Shown here: one piece after another, positions 8,753 to 22,248 of the stretch
Layout: each line of letters begins with the position of its first letter
How positions within the stretch are numbered: the stretch's first letter is position 1
From: Bacillus pumilus
Lineage (GTDB): Bacteria; Bacillota; Bacilli; Bacillales; Bacillaceae
Direction of reading: 5' to 3'
Length of the DNA: 64,000 nt
NCBI RefSeq assembly: GCF_038738535.1
Contig: NZ_CP046128.1
Location: 3,224,001 to 3,288,000, forward strand
Made by a program: the position numbers and the translations under genes
The notes under the pieces: generated by a model
Database searches by the model: none
The model's input: the letters and a program-made list of their open reading frames with translations, nothing else
What the model was told of the DNA's origin: nothing

Positions 8753-9301
8753 TTGAATACAAATGAGGTTGCAAAAGAAATTGGCGTTTCTTCAAAAACG
8801 ATTCAGCGTTGGGTCAAACAGCTCAACATCCCTGTCGCCCGGAATGAACTTGGACATTATGAATTTCATGAAGATATTGTACAGCTGCTCAAAGAAGTCA
8901 AACACCAAATGAGTGAGGGTGTGATTCTTCAAGACATTCGACTGCCAATCCACACAGAAACCGTTCAACAGTTATCACCTGCTGTAGAATCAGATGCCTC
9001 CACAAAGCGGATTGAAGCATTAGAAAAGCAAGTGAATCAGCTCATTCAGCAGCAATTGCGCAGCACTGATGTAGAAAAACGACTGCAAGAACTCGAACGG
9101 AAACTGGCTAAAAAAGCGGATGAAGGTGTATCATACCAGCTGCTCCAGCACCGGAGAGAAATTGAAGATCTGACCACTAAACTTGAGCTTCTTACCGAAA
9201 GATTAAAACAACCCTCTCAAATAGAAGAAAAAAAGGAAATCACGCACCCTGACATCAAAAAAAAGCGTGTGCTCTTCCCTCTGTTTCATTCATTTCGCTA
9301 A
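8753..9301 (+). CDS. racA: Chromosome-anchoring protein RacA
   Basis: Sporulation protein that remodels the axial filament and tethers the origin region to the cell pole through DivIVA. The 182-residue protein has a MerR-like helix-turn-helix at residues 1-65 (NTNEVAKEIGVSSKTIQRWVKQL), a long coiled coil (about 90-160, many Q/E/L/K heptads) and a short basic tail. I use the TTG at 8753 rather than the TTG at 8729: AAAGGGAGGG sits 8 bases upstream, the family starts MNTNEVAK, and the SigH promoter would leave almost no leader for the upstream codon. Confidence 0.93.
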   Translation: MNTNEVAKEIGVSSKTIQRWVKQLNIPVARNELGHYEFHEDIVQLLKEVKHQMSEGVILQDIRLPIHTETVQQLSPAVESDASTKRIEALEKQVNQLIQQQLRSTDVEKRLQELERKLAKKADEGVSYQLLQHRREIEDLTTKLELLTERLKQPSQIEEKKEITHPDIKKKRVLFPLFHSFR

Positions 9302-9302
9302 G

Positions 9303-9329
9303 AAAGGCTGCCTCAAGAGGCAGCCTTCT
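9303..9329. terminator. Bidirectional terminator racA / ywkB
   Basis: Perfect 10-bp stem AAGGCTGCCT/AGGCAGCCTT with a 4-base loop between the convergent racA and ywkB genes. The T-tracts on both sides are short. Confidence 0.6.
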
Positions 9330-9335
9330 ACTATA

Positions 9336-10292
9336 TTATACGGTAAGCGCAATAATGATCGGTAATGTAATGAGTGACATGATGGCACTGATCACAAATG
9401 CGGATGCAGTTTCTGCCTCTTGTTTCTCAAATCGTGTGGCGATCATCGCTGCAACAGCTGAACCTGGGAAGGCAACAAGCAATACAGCTTTTGTAATTTC
9501 ATCCGCCGAAAGGCCCATAAGAATGGCGATAAGATACATAAGAAGCGGTTGTACAGCTACTTTTAATAGTGCAATACTAAATGCTGGTAAGCTCAGTTTA
9601 ATTTTTCGAATACCTACAGTGACACCGACTGCGAATAGTGCAACCCCTGATGTCACACTTCCGATTTCCTCTAACATTTCATGTCCGATTTCAGGAAGTT
9701 TAAATCCTAAAAGTACAAGAATGATACTTGCTAGCGGTGCAAGTGCAAGCGGCTCTGATAAACCGTGCAAAATCGCTTTTGTTGTCATTTTTAGGAAACT
9801 TTCGCCGTCTTTGGCTTTTCCTTTTGTTTTTTCACCGACAGTTGACACAATAATGGCAATTGGATCAAGCAATGCATTTACAACTATTCCGGTAATAGCA
9901 ATCGGAATTGCAACTTCTTGAGCCCCAAATAAACTGCCCAAGACCGGAATCCCCATAAATGCAAAGGTCGGTTGTGCTGAGTTTAACGAGAAAACAGATG
10001 AATCTGTTAAATCATATTTAAAAGCAAATTTCGTAACTAAAAGGATAATGATATAAAAACCAACGATTCCGAAAATCAATGCAATGAAAAATGGAATTTG
10101 ACTATAGAATTTATCTTTTGGTGTTGACAGAATGCTGGCGATAAAGTGCGCTGGCAAAGCATACTTTGTAACAAGTGTACTTACACCTTTTGCAGATTTA
10201 GCGTCATAGCTGCCGAAGTTCCCTGCGAACCAACCCAGCGCGATAACGAAAAAAATCGGTGCTAGGAGGATCAAAATATTTAAAAAGTCCAT
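9336..10292 (-). CDS. ywkB: AEC-family transporter (auxin efflux carrier type)
   Basis: A 318-residue membrane protein with about ten hydrophobic helices arranged as two five-helix halves, the AEC fold. Members of this family export organic anions. Its position directly downstream of the malic enzyme gene maeA, on the same strand, suggests a malate- or dicarboxylate-related substrate, but this is an inference from context. The ATG at 10292 has GGAGG ahead. An inverted repeat (10341-10374) separates it from maeA, which may lower its expression relative to maeA. Confidence 0.85.
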   Translation of the reverse strand: MDFLNILILLAPIFFVIALGWFAGNFGSYDAKSAKGVSTLVTKYALPAHFIASILSTPKDKFYSQIPFFIALIFGIVGFYIIILLVTKFAFKYDLTDSSVFSLNSAQPTFAFMGIPVLGSLFGAQEVAIPIAITGIVVNALLDPIAIIVSTVGEKTKGKAKDGESFLKMTTKAILHGLSEPLALAPLASIILVLLGFKLPEIGHEMLEEIGSVTSGVALFAVGVTVGIRKIKLSLPAFSIALLKVAVQPLLMYLIAILMGLSADEITKAVLLVAFPGSAVAAMIATRFEKQEAETASAFVISAIMSLITLPIIIALTV

Positions 10293-10340
10293 CTTACTAT
10301 TCCTCCTTGAATCTTTTACATGTCTCTTATTTTATTTATT

Positions 10341-10374
10341 GCGGCATTGCTTAGATTACTCGAAACAATGCCGC
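10341..10374. other. Inverted repeat between maeA and ywkB
   Basis: Perfect 9-bp arms GCGGCATTG/CAATGCCGC with a 16-base loop. No T-run follows on the minus strand, so it is more likely an RNA stability or attenuation element than a strong terminator. Confidence 0.45.
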
Positions 10375-10387
10375 GTTACACTTTTTA

Positions 10388-12088
10388 TTATGCTCTTACA
10401 ATTTTTTTATATTCAGGAATCCACATTGCATCTTTCACAGCTTGTTCGATGTTGTCAGGCGTTTTTCTTGCGACACCATCTTCAATAGCTGCTTTCGCTA
10501 CTTCAACAGCCACATGGATTGACACTTCTTGCAATTTATCAATGCTTGGCAGTAGACCAGCACCTGGTTTCTCATGATCAACCATTTCAGCAATTGCATT
10601 CGCAGAAGCGACGAACATGGCTTTTGTGATGATTTTTGATTCTGTTACGATCGAACCAAGACCAAGTCCAGGGAAAACGAACGCATTGTTTGATTGTCCG
10701 ATTTCATATTCGATTCCGTTATACTCAACGTTTTCGAACGGGCTTCCTGTCGCAATCAGTGCACGGCCGTCTGTCCATTTGAATAGATCCTCTGGCACTG
10801 CTTCAGCAAGTGGTGTTGGATTAGACATTGGCATGATCACTGGACGCTCTGTATGAGCTGCCATTTCTTTAATGATTTGTTCAGTGAATGCACCGCCTTG
10901 ACCTGATGTACCGATAAGGATTGTTGGCTTCGCTTGGCGAACAGTTTCAGCAAATGAGATTTGTCCTTTTTCATCGCGTGCCCAGCCTTCTACTTCAGCA
11001 GAAGAACGAAGGTATGGTTTTTGGAAATCAAGCACTTCATCTTCAAATTGATCTGTTAGCAAACCTCTGTAGTCTAATGTCCAGAATGCATTGTTTGCTT
11101 CTTCTTCCGTTAGACCTTCAAGGACCATTGCGTCACGAACTTGATCTGCGATTCCGATACCAGCTGATCCAGCTCCGAAAATGACAACACGGTGATCTTT
11201 CAATTGAGTACCAGTTTTCTTGACAGCTGCAAGAACACCCGCTAAAGTAATGGCACCAGTACCTTGAATATCATCATTGAACGTTAAGATGTTATCATTG
11301 TATTTTTTCATGATGTTACGCGCATTTTTGTTTCCAAGGTCTTCCCAGTGAAGTAAGGCTTTCGGGAAGAATTTAAGCGCTGCTTTTACATAAGCATCAA
11401 TGAATTCTTCGTATTTTTCACCTTGTACACGTTTGTGATGGTTTCCGATGTATAATGGATCATTCAATAATTTTTCATTGTTTGTGCCAACATCTAATAC
11501 GACTGGAATCACGCGGCTTGGATCAATACCTGCTGCAGCCGTGTAAACAGCTAATTTACCGATTGCGATGTTGATACCACCAACACCCCAGTCACCAATT
11601 CCAAGAATGCTCTCAGAGTCAGTTGCAACGATAAGGTCAATATCTCCTGCTGTTGCATGTAAGTTTTCAAATGCTTTCTCAATGCCGTCAATGTTGTCGA
11701 TTGAAAGATAGACACCATGAGGTCTTCTGTATTCATGGCTGTATTCTTGAATCGCTTCACCAACAGTTGGTGTGTACACAACAGGAAGCATTTCACGAAG
11801 CTTGTCTGTTAGAAGCTTATAGAACAATACTTCGTTACGGTTTTGCAAATCACTTAAGTATACGTTTTGACGAAGACGATCTGGCTGTGCCAGAAATTGC
11901 TTGTACGCTCTCTCCGCTTGTTGTTCTAAAGTGAGAACAGTTGGAGGAAGTAAGCCTTCTAGACCAAGCTCTTGTCTTTCTTCTTCAGAGAAAGCAACGC
12001 CTTTGTTCAACGTTGGAATCGATAATACATCTTTACCTGTCAAAGTGGTTTCGAGGTACCCTTCTTTTGTTTTCTTCACGTTGTTCAT
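10388..12088 (-). CDS. maeA: NAD-dependent malic enzyme
   Basis: Oxidatively decarboxylates malate to pyruvate. The 566-residue protein shows the malic-enzyme signature ([21 protein letters not shown]), the metal-binding [19 protein letters not shown] stretch, the FNDDIQGT motif and the Rossmann [12 protein letters not shown]. The ATG at 12088 has GAGGG 9 bases upstream, preferred over the TTG one codon earlier. It corresponds to ywkA of B. subtilis, which is induced by malate through MalK-MalR (recall); I did not identify a MalR site with confidence. Confidence 0.95.
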   Translation of the reverse strand: MNNVKKTKEGYLETTLTGKDVLSIPTLNKGVAFSEEERQELGLEGLLPPTVLTLEQQAERAYKQFLAQPDRLRQNVYLSDLQNRNEVLFYKLLTDKLREMLPVVYTPTVGEAIQEYSHEYRRPHGVYLSIDNIDGIEKAFENLHATAGDIDLIVATDSESILGIGDWGVGGINIAIGKLAVYTAAAGIDPSRVIPVVLDVGTNNEKLLNDPLYIGNHHKRVQGEKYEEFIDAYVKAALKFFPKALLHWEDLGNKNARNIMKKYNDNILTFNDDIQGTGAITLAGVLAAVKKTGTQLKDHRVVIFGAGSAGIGIADQVRDAMVLEGLTEEEANNAFWTLDYRGLLTDQFEDEVLDFQKPYLRSSAEVEGWARDEKGQISFAETVRQAKPTILIGTSGQGGAFTEQIIKEMAAHTERPVIMPMSNPTPLAEAVPEDLFKWTDGRALIATGSPFENVEYNGIEYEIGQSNNAFVFPGLGLGSIVTESKIITKAMFVASANAIAEMVDHEKPGAGLLPSIDKLQEVSIHVAVEVAKAAIEDGVARKTPDNIEQAVKDAMWIPEYKKIVRA

Positions 12089-12143
12089 CAAAAACTACCC
12101 TCTTTCTAAAATATAAATAAAGTGAACTATTAATTTAAAGAAC

Positions 12144-12167
12144 GATTAAGGAGAAAAATCCTTAATC
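12144..12167. other. Inverted repeat upstream of maeA
   Basis: Perfect 9-bp arms GATTAAGGA/TCCTTAATC around a 6-base loop, about 56 bases before the maeA start in a 279-base gene-free stretch. It could be an operator or a leader hairpin. Nothing else in 12089-12367 is recognisable apart from AT-rich sequence. Confidence 0.4.
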
Positions 12168-12367
12168 AAAAAAATTATGACAAGAAATCGAACTTTTCGT
12201 TAAAATGCTTTACACTACAGTTAGTCATTTTATGCCTGCTTATGCTAAAACGCAAGCGTTGAAAATTAGATAATTTTTTCGTAGCGTTATTTAATTTATT
12301 TAAGTACAAATGATGGGTGTTCAGCCAAAATCTCGAAAAACGAAACACAGCGGCATTTGCTATTTTT

Positions 12368-12970
12368 TTAATTGTCAAGTGTTGTACCAACGTCAAGTCT
12401 TGGTACTTCATGGTGATGTCTGCATCGTGCTTCGTATGATTCCTGCGCACCTACTAAAATAATGGGATCATCATAGGATGCGGGTTTACCGTCGATCAAG
12501 CGTTGTGTTCTACTCGCTGGGGAGCCGCATACCGAACAAACTGCTTGAAGTTTTGTTACAAGCTCTGCACATGCCATTAAATGCGGAACAACACCAAATG
12601 GCTCTCCTCTGAAATCTTGATCAAGGCCTGCAACAATGACTCGGTAACCTTTATCAGCCAATTGAGTGACAATGTCAATGATTGTCTCATCAAAAAATTG
12701 CACCTCATCAATGCCAATGACATCGGTTCTTTCTGATATGTGCGTTATTATGTCTTTTGGTGAGGCTACTGCAATCCCATCGACTGATGAACCGTTATGT
12801 GAGACAACTGAGCTTGTACTATATCGGTTATCAATCGCTGGTTTGAATATTTTTACTTCTTGTTTGGCAAAGGTGGCTCTTTTGGCTCTCCGAATCAATT
12901 CTTCCGACTTTCCAGAAAACATACTTCCGCAGATGACTTCAAGCCAACCGCTTTGTTTCATCACATACAT
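12368..12970 (-). CDS. tdk: Thymidine kinase (type II)
   Basis: Phosphorylates thymidine to dTMP in the salvage pathway. It has 200 residues. The P-loop [10 protein letters not shown] is near residues 14-23, the DEVQFFD segment carries the metal-binding Asp and catalytic Glu, and the lasso domain has zinc-ligand cysteines in CSVCGS and a CRHHHEVP motif. Homologues usually end soon after CRHHHEVP; here about ten further residues follow. GGGGGAG precedes the ATG at 12970. It follows rpmE, as in B. subtilis. Confidence 0.95.
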   Translation of the reverse strand: MYVMKQSGWLEVICGSMFSGKSEELIRRAKRATFAKQEVKIFKPAIDNRYSTSSVVSHNGSSVDGIAVASPKDIITHISERTDVIGIDEVQFFDETIIDIVTQLADKGYRVIVAGLDQDFRGEPFGVVPHLMACAELVTKLQAVCSVCGSPASRTQRLIDGKPASYDDPIILVGAQESYEARCRHHHEVPRLDVGTTLDN

Positions 12971-13010
12971 AAGGTCTTCTCCCCCGTTTTAAAGTTCCAT
13001 CAATCCACGT

Positions 13011-13044
13011 AAAAAAACAGGCAAGAACGGATTCCTGCCTGTTT
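13011..13044 (-). terminator. Terminator of rpmE
   Basis: Stem AAACAGGCA/TGCCTGTTT followed by seven T on the minus strand, just after the rpmE stop codon. Confidence 0.85.
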
Positions 13045-13057
13045 ATTGTATCTATTA

Positions 13058-13258
<201 letters not shown>

Positions 13259-13388
13259 CTACTGTCATCTCCTTCCGCCCTGAATCCAATTCGGAAACAG
13301 AGTTAATATCTCAGAATAAATTCTGAAACGCACATGATGAAATTATAACAGTGTGAGTCTATGATTGCAAATTTATTTTTTCAACAAG

Positions 13389-14672
13389 CTATCTTCTTGA
13401 TGCAGACATGTTCGCTTGTTTCCATTCTTGCGTTAAAATATCGAAAAATTCTTGGTTTGTCTTTGTTTTTCTCATTTTGCGCATGAACTTCTCAGCAAAG
13501 TCAGGTGTATCTGACATTGATTTTCTCATCGCCCATAGACGGTCAAGATGCTCTTTTGGTACAAGCAGTTCTTCTTTTCTCGTACCAGAACGACGAATGT
13601 CGATCGCTGGGAAAATTCTTCTTTCTGCAAGAGATCGGTCCAAATGAAGCTCCATGTTCCCCGTTCCCTTAAACTCCTCATAAATCACATCATCCATACG
13701 TGATCCCGTATCCACAAGCGCAGTGGCTAAAATCGTCAAGCTTCCTCCTTCTTCAATGTTACGCGCAGCACCAAAGAAGCGTTTTGGACGGTGGAAAGCC
13801 GCTGGATCAATACCGCCGGAAAGCGTTCGGCCGCTTGGCGGGATGACAAGGTTGTATGCACGAGCAAGCCTTGTGATGCTGTCCATTAAGATGATGACAT
13901 CTTTCTTATGTTCAACAAGACGCATGGCACGCTCTAATACAAGCTCTGCTACTTTAATGTGGTTTTCCGGTACTTCGTCAAAGGTTGAACTAACAACATC
14001 CCCTGCAACAGAACGTTCGATATCTGTTACTTCCTCCGGGCGTTCGTCAATCAAAAGGACAATCAGCTCTGACTCTGGGTGATTTTCAGAAATGCTGTTG
14101 GCAATTTCTTTGAGCAAAATGGTTTTCCCAGCCTTAGGCGGTGCAACAATTAAACCACGCTGCCCAAATCCAACTGGCGCCATCATATCCATAATTCTAG
14201 TAGACAGGTGATTAGGCTGTGTTTCAAGAATCATTTGACGATCAGGGAATAGCGGCGTGAGTGCAGGAAAGTGAACACGTTCCTTAGCTGATTCTGGGTC
14301 GTCCCCATTTACCGCTTCTACATGAAGGAGGCCATAGTAGCGTTCATTCTCTTTTGGAGGTCGTACCTTTCCAGACACCTTATCTCCGTTTCGTAAATCA
14401 AAGCGTCTGATTTGTGAAGCTGAAATATAAATGTCTTCAGAACTTGGAGAGTAGTTAATTGGTCTTAAGAAACCAAATCCCTCAGACTGAATAATTTCAA
14501 GAACCCCTTCCATAAATAAGAGATCCTCTTGCTCAGCGTTCGCCTTTAAGATGGCAAAAATTAATTCTTTTTTTGTTAGTTTGCTGTAATAAGAGATTTT
14601 GTATTTTTTTGCTAACTCATACAGCTCTTTTAATTTCATATTTTCCAAAGATGAAATCGAAACATCTTTCAA
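13389..14672 (-). CDS. rho: Transcription termination factor Rho
   Basis: Hexameric RNA helicase that ends transcription. It has 427 residues: an N-terminal Rho-N helical domain ([18 protein letters not shown]), a cold-shock-like RNA-binding domain ([21 protein letters not shown]) and a RecA-like ATPase with [15 protein letters not shown] (Walker A) and [10 protein letters not shown] (Walker B). I place the start at the TTG at 14672 because it gives the length I recall for B. subtilis Rho; the frame extends to a GTG at 14684. The ribosome binding site is weak, in line with a tightly controlled gene. Confidence 0.94.
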   Translation of the reverse strand: MKDVSISSLENMKLKELYELAKKYKISYYSKLTKKELIFAILKANAEQEDLLFMEGVLEIIQSEGFGFLRPINYSPSSEDIYISASQIRRFDLRNGDKVSGKVRPPKENERYYGLLHVEAVNGDDPESAKERVHFPALTPLFPDRQMILETQPNHLSTRIMDMMAPVGFGQRGLIVAPPKAGKTILLKEIANSISENHPESELIVLLIDERPEEVTDIERSVAGDVVSSTFDEVPENHIKVAELVLERAMRLVEHKKDVIILMDSITRLARAYNLVIPPSGRTLSGGIDPAAFHRPKRFFGAARNIEEGGSLTILATALVDTGSRMDDVIYEEFKGTGNMELHLDRSLAERRIFPAIDIRRSGTRKEELLVPKEHLDRLWAMRKSMSDTPDFAEKFMRKMRKTKTNQEFFDILTQEWKQANMSASRR

Positions 14673-15036
14673 TATGGACACCACACTTTTCTAGTCAATG
14701 TATTTCATTACAAATGCATGACCAATGTATTTGATTAGCTTTTAATTCCGTTTTTGTTGGAATGACCTCGCTCTCATGGTAACGCTCCCACTCGTTTTAT
14801 CTTAAAAGATAGGAACAATGTGAAATTGAGCTTTGTCAACATAGAGAAGGATAATGAGTATATCGTCATGATGCGGCAGTTTTAAACTTGTTGAAGCTTA
14901 AAAGAAGTAAATTCGCAGAAAATTTCGCAGCACTCTTTAGTTTTACCTCATTTGCAGAGAATATTCAACTTTAAAAAGAAAATGATATACATTTGACACC
15001 TATATGAAAAGCGGGTAATGAATACCCGCTTTCAGA
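14673..15036 (-). other. Gene-free stretch: rho leader and promoter region
   Basis: These 364 bases contain no gene I can support. The minus strand has a TTGACA at 14834-14839 that could be a -35 element about 160 bases ahead of rho, though I see no good -10 at 17 bases. A long leader would fit autogenous Rho-dependent control, which is known for rho in other bacteria. The glpX terminator is at the far end. Confidence 0.4.
15008..15032 (-). terminator. Terminator of glpX
   Basis: Perfect 10-bp stem AAAGCGGGTA/TACCCGCTTT with a 5-base loop. The stem's own T-rich arm continues into TTTTCATAT on the minus strand. Confidence 0.75.
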
Positions 15037-16002
15037 TTACGGACGAATGACAAGATTCGGTTTTTTCTTTAAGCTGTGTCTGCCGTCTACGAAACGAACT
15101 GTACCCGATTTCGCACGCATAACAACACTATGTGTTGTTCCAACAGAGCCTTTGAATTGAACACCTTTTAATAGCTCGCCGTCTGTTACACCAGTCGCTG
15201 CAAAAATGGCATCATCACCTTTTACAAGGTCTTCCATTCTTAGGACTTTGCCAACATCCAGCCCCATTTTCTCACAGCGTCTTAGTTCTTCTTCACTTTG
15301 AGGAAGAAGCTTTCCGTGGATTTCACCACCAAGTGCCTTTAACGCAACAGCAGAAAGGACACCTTCTGGCGCTCCGCCTGAACCAAATAGAATATCAACA
15401 CCTGTGTGATCAAATGCTGTATTAATAGCTCCTGCAACGTCACCATCATCGATCAGTTTAATTCTTGCTCCTGCTTCTCTCAGTTCAGCAATAATTTTCT
15501 CATGTCGATCTCTGTTTAAAATCGTTGCAACGACATCTTCAATATCTTTGTTTTTTGCTTTTGCCACAGCGCGAAGATTATCAATGACAGGCGCTTCGAT
15601 GTCGATGCAGCCTACCGCTTCTGGACCTACTGCGATCTTATCCATGTACATATCAGGTGCATTCAGCAGGTTGCCATGATCTGCAACCGCAATAACAGCT
15701 AAGGCATTCCAGCCGCCGCTTGCCACAATATTTGTTCCTTCTAACGGATCAACAGCAACATCCACGCGGGGTCCGTATCCGTTCCCAAGCTTTTCCCCAA
15801 TATAAAGCATTGGTGCTTCGTCCATTTCTCCCTCGCCAATGACCACTGTTCCTTTCATCGGAATGGTATCAAATACATCACGCATTGCACTTGTTGCAGC
15901 ATCATCTGCTTCGTCTTTTAATCCTCTTCCCATCCAACGGGCAGATTTTAATGCGGCTGCTTCTGTCACCCGTACTAGTTCCATCGATAAACTTCTTTCC
16001 AT
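15037..16002 (-). CDS. glpX: Fructose-1,6-bisphosphatase class II
   Basis: Hydrolyses fructose 1,6-bisphosphate in gluconeogenesis. The 321-residue GlpX-type enzyme shows [17 protein letters not shown] and [14 protein letters not shown], both metal-binding motifs of the class, and the [12 protein letters not shown] loop. It follows murZ at a 32-base distance and is probably co-transcribed with it (ywjI in B. subtilis). Neighbouring tal and fbaA also act on sugar phosphates. Confidence 0.95.
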   Translation of the reverse strand: MERSLSMELVRVTEAAALKSARWMGRGLKDEADDAATSAMRDVFDTIPMKGTVVIGEGEMDEAPMLYIGEKLGNGYGPRVDVAVDPLEGTNIVASGGWNALAVIAVADHGNLLNAPDMYMDKIAVGPEAVGCIDIEAPVIDNLRAVAKAKNKDIEDVVATILNRDRHEKIIAELREAGARIKLIDDGDVAGAINTAFDHTGVDILFGSGGAPEGVLSAVALKALGGEIHGKLLPQSEEELRRCEKMGLDVGKVLRMEDLVKGDDAIFAATGVTDGELLKGVQFKGSVGTTHSVVMRAKSGTVRFVDGRHSLKKKPNLVIRP

Positions 16003-16034
16003 TTTTGTCCAAATCTCCTCTCACAGTCAAAGCC

Positions 16035-17324
16035 TTACGAATTTTGAAGTTCTTCTATTTCTTGGTCATTCAGCTTTTCACGCCAGATGGTTGCACCCAA
16101 GCCTTCAAGCTTCTTCTCAAGCAAACTATATCCTCTGTCTATATGTTCAAGCCCTGTGATTTCGGTCACACCGTCTGCCATTAACCCTGCAACGACGAGA
16201 CAAGCACCTGCACGAAGGTCACTTGCTTTGACCTTTGCTCCTTGAAGCTGCGTTTGCCCAGTTATAATGGCAGATCTACCTTCGACCTTCATGTTTGCAC
16301 CCATTCGACGCAATTCGTCAATGTGTTTAAAGCGGGCTGAGTAGATCGTATCTGTGACCACACTCGTGCCTTTCGCCTTTGTTAAGAGCGCCGTCATCGG
16401 CTGCTGAAGGTCAGTCGGAAAGCCCGGATACACAAGGGTTTTGATATCGACAGGCTTGAGTCCTTCGTTTCTGCCAACGATCAGCATCTGATCGTTGCTC
16501 GTTTCAATGGTGAACCCCATTTCTCTAAGTTTCGCCGTAATTGATTCTAAATGAGTTGGGATCACATTATCAAGAACAACTTCATCTCCCATCGCAGCAC
16601 CAGCAATTAAAAATGTGCCTGCTTCTATGCGGTCAGGGATGATGGAATGCTTACAGCCATGAAGAGATTCTACACCTTCGATTCGAATCACATCAGTACC
16701 CGCACCTTTGATTTTGGCTCCCATGCTTGCAAGCAGTGTCGCTACATCAATAATTTCGGGTTCTTTTGCGGCATTTTCAATCACCGTTTTTCCTTCAGCC
16801 AGTACGGCTGCCAGCATGATATTGATGGTCGCACCTACACTGACAACATCAAGGTAAATACGAGCTCCGACTAATTTTTCAGCGCGCAAATAAATCGCAC
16901 CCTGCTCGTTTGTCACCTCGGCACCAAGTGCTTCAAAGCCTTTGATATGCTGATCGATCGGCCTAGGTCCTAAGTGACATCCTCCTGGCAGTCCGATGAC
17001 AGCCTGCTTGAACCTGCCGAGCATGGCTCCCATTAAATAATAGGATGCACGCAGTTTCTTCACCTTTCCATTAGGAAGCGGCATACTGATCATGGAAGAA
17101 GGATTGACGATCATTTCACCTTTTTCAAACGTAACCTTTCCGCCAATCTCTTCTAACAGATCTCGTAATGTGTCAATATCTGAAATATGCGGAAGGCCCT
17201 CAATGGTTACTGGAGAATCAGCGAGAATCGTGGCAGGAATCAGTGCCACTGCACTATTTTTCGCACCACTAATATGTACGGTCCCGCGCAAAGGGTCACC
17301 GCCGGCAATGTTTAACTTTTCCAT
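16035..17324 (-). CDS. murZ: UDP-N-acetylglucosamine 1-carboxyvinyltransferase (second copy type)
   Basis: First committed step of peptidoglycan precursor synthesis: transfers enolpyruvate to UDP-GlcNAc in the cytosol. The 429-residue protein has the catalytic, fosfomycin-reactive C116 in [14 protein letters not shown] and the N-terminal [11 protein letters not shown] loop. From its place between tal and glpX it is the MurZ (MurAB) paralogue of B. subtilis, not the major MurAA, which sits elsewhere. GGAG precedes the ATG. Confidence 0.94.
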   Translation of the reverse strand: MEKLNIAGGDPLRGTVHISGAKNSAVALIPATILADSPVTIEGLPHISDIDTLRDLLEEIGGKVTFEKGEMIVNPSSMISMPLPNGKVKKLRASYYLMGAMLGRFKQAVIGLPGGCHLGPRPIDQHIKGFEALGAEVTNEQGAIYLRAEKLVGARIYLDVVSVGATINIMLAAVLAEGKTVIENAAKEPEIIDVATLLASMGAKIKGAGTDVIRIEGVESLHGCKHSIIPDRIEAGTFLIAGAAMGDEVVLDNVIPTHLESITAKLREMGFTIETSNDQMLIVGRNEGLKPVDIKTLVYPGFPTDLQQPMTALLTKAKGTSVVTDTIYSARFKHIDELRRMGANMKVEGRSAIITGQTQLQGAKVKASDLRAGACLVVAGLMADGVTEITGLEHIDRGYSLLEKKLEGLGATIWREKLNDQEIEELQNS

Positions 17325-17526
17325 ATTTGTCTCCCTTCTTAAAGAAGATCACTGTTGGAGTTATACTGTTTGTGGATGTCGCGCTTTAAAAGGTCTTGTC
17401 CAAAATTTAGCCAATATCAAGAGAAAGAATACAGGTTAAACGAAATTTGTCGGAAGAAAAATAATCGAAGCTTTGCGAGGCTGTGATGTTCTCTTCTTTG
17501 CACAAAACATTTCTTAGCGTTTTTAA

Positions 17527-17563
17527 GGAAAACTGCGGCAAACGGGAGACAATCCCGCCTGCC
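17527..17563 (-). terminator. Terminator of tal
   Basis: Ten-base-pair stem between 17537-17546 and 17554-17563 (two G-U pairs), then TTTTCCTT on the minus strand. Confidence 0.6.
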
Positions 17564-17571
17564 ACAATCAC

Positions 17572-18225
<654 letters not shown>

Positions 18226-18280
18226 CTATCAATAAATTGTCTGAAATGTAAATTTTGATTGCGCTTTCTCAAGATATGGA

Positions 18281-18305
18281 GAAAACCGCCTGTGACTCAG
18301 GCGGC
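18281..18305 (-). terminator. Terminator of fbaA
   Basis: Stem CCGCCTG/CAGGCGG with a 5-base loop followed on the minus strand by TTTTC, just beyond the fbaA stop. Confidence 0.7.
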
Positions 18306-18322
18306 TTTCGGTTCTCATCAAA

Positions 18323-19180
18323 TTATGCTTGGTTAGAAGAACCAAATTCGCGCATTTTGCCGATAACAGTCGCTTTAATTGCGTCACGAGCTGGTCCAAG
18401 ATATTTACGTGGATCATACTCTTCTGTTTTTGCAGCAAGTGTTTCGCGTACTGCTTTCGCAGAAGCAATTTGGTTTTCAGTGTTTACATTTATTTTTGCT
18501 GTACCAAGTGAAATTGAACGCTTGATGTCAGCAGTTGGGATACCTGTTCCGCCATGAAGAACAAGTGGAAGGCCTGTCATTTTACCAATTTCTTCCATTT
18601 CAGCGAAACCAAGGTTTGGTTCACCTTTGTATGGACCATGAACTGAACCTAGTGCAGGTGCAAGGCAGTCAATGCCAGTGCGTTCTACAAGCTCTTGGCA
18701 TTCTTTTGGATCAGCATAAATAACGCCCTCAGCGATGACGTCGTCTTCTTGTCCGCCAACAGTCCCAAGCTCAGCTTCTACAGATACACCATGGAAATGT
18801 GCAAGCTCAACTACTTTCGCAGTTGTTGCTACGTTCTCATCGAATGGGTGGTGAGAAGCGTCGATCATGACAGAAGTAAATCCTGCATGGATTGCTTTTG
18901 CACAAGATTCAAAGCTTGAACCGTGATCTAAATGAATCGCAACAGGAACTGTTACATTATATTCTTCGATTAACGCTTTAACCATTGCGACAACTGTTTT
19001 GAAGCCGCCCATGTAGCGTCCTGCCCCTTCAGATACTCCTAAGATAACTGGAGATTTCTCTTCTTCAGCAGCTTGTAAAATCGCTTGCGTGAATTCTAAA
19101 TTATTTAAGTTAAACTGTCCAACAGCGTAACCTTTTTCCTTTGCGTCTTTCAACATTTCTGTCATTGAAACTAAAGGCAT
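18323..19180 (-). CDS. fbaA: Fructose-bisphosphate aldolase class II
   Basis: Zinc-dependent aldolase of glycolysis and gluconeogenesis. The 285-residue protein has the metal-binding HLDHGSSFE, the [10 protein letters not shown] motif and the phosphate-binding GGTGIP and NVNTENQ segments. A strong ribosome binding site (GGGAGG) precedes the ATG at 19180. It sits between spo0F and tal, the order seen across Bacillus. Confidence 0.97.
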   Translation of the reverse strand: MPLVSMTEMLKDAKEKGYAVGQFNLNNLEFTQAILQAAEEEKSPVILGVSEGAGRYMGGFKTVVAMVKALIEEYNVTVPVAIHLDHGSSFESCAKAIHAGFTSVMIDASHHPFDENVATTAKVVELAHFHGVSVEAELGTVGGQEDDVIAEGVIYADPKECQELVERTGIDCLAPALGSVHGPYKGEPNLGFAEMEEIGKMTGLPLVLHGGTGIPTADIKRSISLGTAKINVNTENQIASAKAVRETLAAKTEEYDPRKYLGPARDAIKATVIGKMREFGSSNQA

Positions 19181-19358
19181 GATGAAAAATCCTCCCTATG
19201 TAGCTAATTTGCTTACTAAAAAAAGCTCTCCACCCTAGCATGACCAGAATTTCTCGCCATATGTAAACTTTCAAAGTCAGATCGCTTTCTTCTTCTTATC
19301 TAGGATACCAATTATTCGACAAATCGGCAACAGAATGACTCGATTCAATCATTTCCAT

Positions 19359-19733
19359 CTAACCATTTGTTTCGAGCGGCAAGTATTCTTTGACAGCATC
19401 TCGGATTTCATCAATATCAAATGGTTTCGCAAAGTGAGTCAATGCACCGAGTTCTTTTGATTCTTGGATCATGTCTAATTCGCCATAGGCTGTCATAATG
19501 ATGACACGGATGTCTTCATCAATTAATTTCATGCGTTTTAAAATTTCAATACCATCCATTCCGGGAATCTTCATATCAAGCAGGACAAGGTTTGGTCTAT
19601 GATTTTTCACAATATCTAACGCCTGAAGTCCATTGGCTGCTTGGAAGGTTTGATAGCCTTCTTTATGAAACACTTCATTCAATAATATTCTAATACCGTA
19701 TTGATCATCGACAATTAAAATTTTCTCATTCAT
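19359..19733 (-). CDS. spo0F: Sporulation phosphorelay response regulator Spo0F
   Basis: Single-domain receiver (124 residues) that takes phosphate from KinA-E and passes it to Spo0B. Acidic pocket D9-D10, phosphoacceptor D53, T81 and K103 are all present. B. subtilis numbering is one higher because its protein begins MM. There is no output domain. The upstream region has a perfect SigH promoter and Spo0A-box-like sites, matching the known SigH/Spo0A control of this gene. Confidence 0.98.
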   Translation of the reverse strand: MNEKILIVDDQYGIRILLNEVFHKEGYQTFQAANGLQALDIVKNHRPNLVLLDMKIPGMDGIEILKRMKLIDEDIRVIIMTAYGELDMIQESKELGALTHFAKPFDIDEIRDAVKEYLPLETNG

Positions 19734-19758
19734 CTGTTACACCCCATTGCTTTCATTT

Positions 19759-19765
19759 TTCGCCA
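19759..19765 (-). promoter_or_regulatory. Spo0A box downstream of the spo0F SigH promoter
   Basis: Minus-strand TGGCGAA fits the 0A box TGNCGAA exactly and lies between the SigH promoter and the start codon, a position expected to repress. A weaker site (TGTCGTA) is at 19833-19839, upstream of the promoter. Confidence 0.5.
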
Positions 19766-19785
19766 TAAAAAGAGCTGTTGTTAAA

Positions 19786-19814
19786 TAATTCTGTTTGATT
19801 TTCACATTTCCTTT
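19786..19814 (-). promoter_or_regulatory. SigH promoter of spo0F
   Basis: Minus strand AAAGGAAAT (19806-19814), 11-base spacer, ACAGAATTA (19786-19794): a full match to RNAGGAWWW-N11/12-RNNGAATWW. Confidence 0.8.
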
Positions 19815-19913
19815 ATTTATAATAGTTTACTTTACGACATTTTCTGAGCATTTTTCCTAATATTCTCTTTATATTCTATTATAAAATGATCTGACCGAAG
19901 GAGGAAATCAGTC

Positions 19914-20444
19914 TTGTTAAAAATTTTCACGACCCAGTTATCAGGTATTTTTTCACGTATTGGAGAAAAGCAGGCTGAAGCGATCGAGGATGGTGCACGC
20001 CTTCTTGCACAAGCCGTTGTCAGTGGACATGCTGTTTATTTTCACGGAAAGAATGAACTGGCTGCTGTAGCCCTAGAGGCAACTGAAAGCAAGGAGCCAT
20101 TTCCAGGTGCGAAAGTACTGCCGCTTGATCAAACGGAGCGCAGCTTGCTTCATCCAAGTGACAGGGTGCTGCTATTTTATTCAGACCCAGAAGACGAGGA
20201 GATTCAATCTCTTGTAAAAGAGCTGCACGCTCAAGGTACGCCCATTGTTGGTGTCGGTCCAGCACAAAAGGAGCCGTCCATGATTGAAGAGCATTGTGAT
20301 GTCCACATTGATTTTCAGCTCAAGAAACCGCTTGTGCCCGCTGATGACGGAACAAGGTTCGGTTATCCTGCTTTAATGACATGCTTATACGTCTACCACG
20401 CTCTATCGTTTACTGTGAAAGAAATCGTTGAGGAATATGAATAA
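19914..20444 (+). CDS. ywjG: YwjG family protein (DUF2529)
   Basis: A 176-residue soluble protein, divergent from spo0F and convergent with pyrG. The sequence resembles a SIS-like sugar-isomerase fold (AIEDGARLLAQAVVSGHAVYFHGK, then DRVLLFYSDPEDEEI), but no substrate is known. Translation starts at a TTG at 19914, 8-9 bases after GAAGGAGG. Confidence 0.85.
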   Translation: MLKIFTTQLSGIFSRIGEKQAEAIEDGARLLAQAVVSGHAVYFHGKNELAAVALEATESKEPFPGAKVLPLDQTERSLLHPSDRVLLFYSDPEDEEIQSLVKELHAQGTPIVGVGPAQKEPSMIEEHCDVHIDFQLKKPLVPADDGTRFGYPALMTCLYVYHALSFTVKEIVEEYE

Positions 20445-20481
20445 AAAAACTGCCGAGAAGATCATATTCTCGGCAGTTTTT
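20445..20481. terminator. Bidirectional terminator ywjG / pyrG
   Basis: Stem AAACTGCCGAGAA/TTCTCGGCAGTTT with T-tracts on both strands, between convergent genes. Confidence 0.85.
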
Positions 20482-20484
20482 GAT

Positions 20485-22164
<1,680 letters not shown>

Positions 22165-22175
22165 CTAAATCTCTT

Positions 22176-22216
22176 GAAAAATAAGAAAGCTCCCTTTCAA
22201 ATAAATGAAAGGGAGC
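22176..22216 (-). terminator. pyrG leader attenuator (intrinsic terminator)
   Basis: Stem GCTCCCTTTC/GAAAGGGAGC (22189-22216) followed by a T-rich run on the minus strand, 40 bases after the transcription start and well upstream of the coding region. The CU-rich strand of the stem is the predicted partner for extra G residues added at the 5' end when CTP is low. Confidence 0.85.
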
Positions 22217-22248
22217 GTAAATGAACGTATCTTTACGTACTCTTTTTA

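Noticed and set aside
12175..12450. 91-codon frame on the minus strand overlapping the end of tdk
   Set aside because: Shadow frame; most of it overlaps tdk or lies in AT-rich intergenic sequence with no ribosome binding site.
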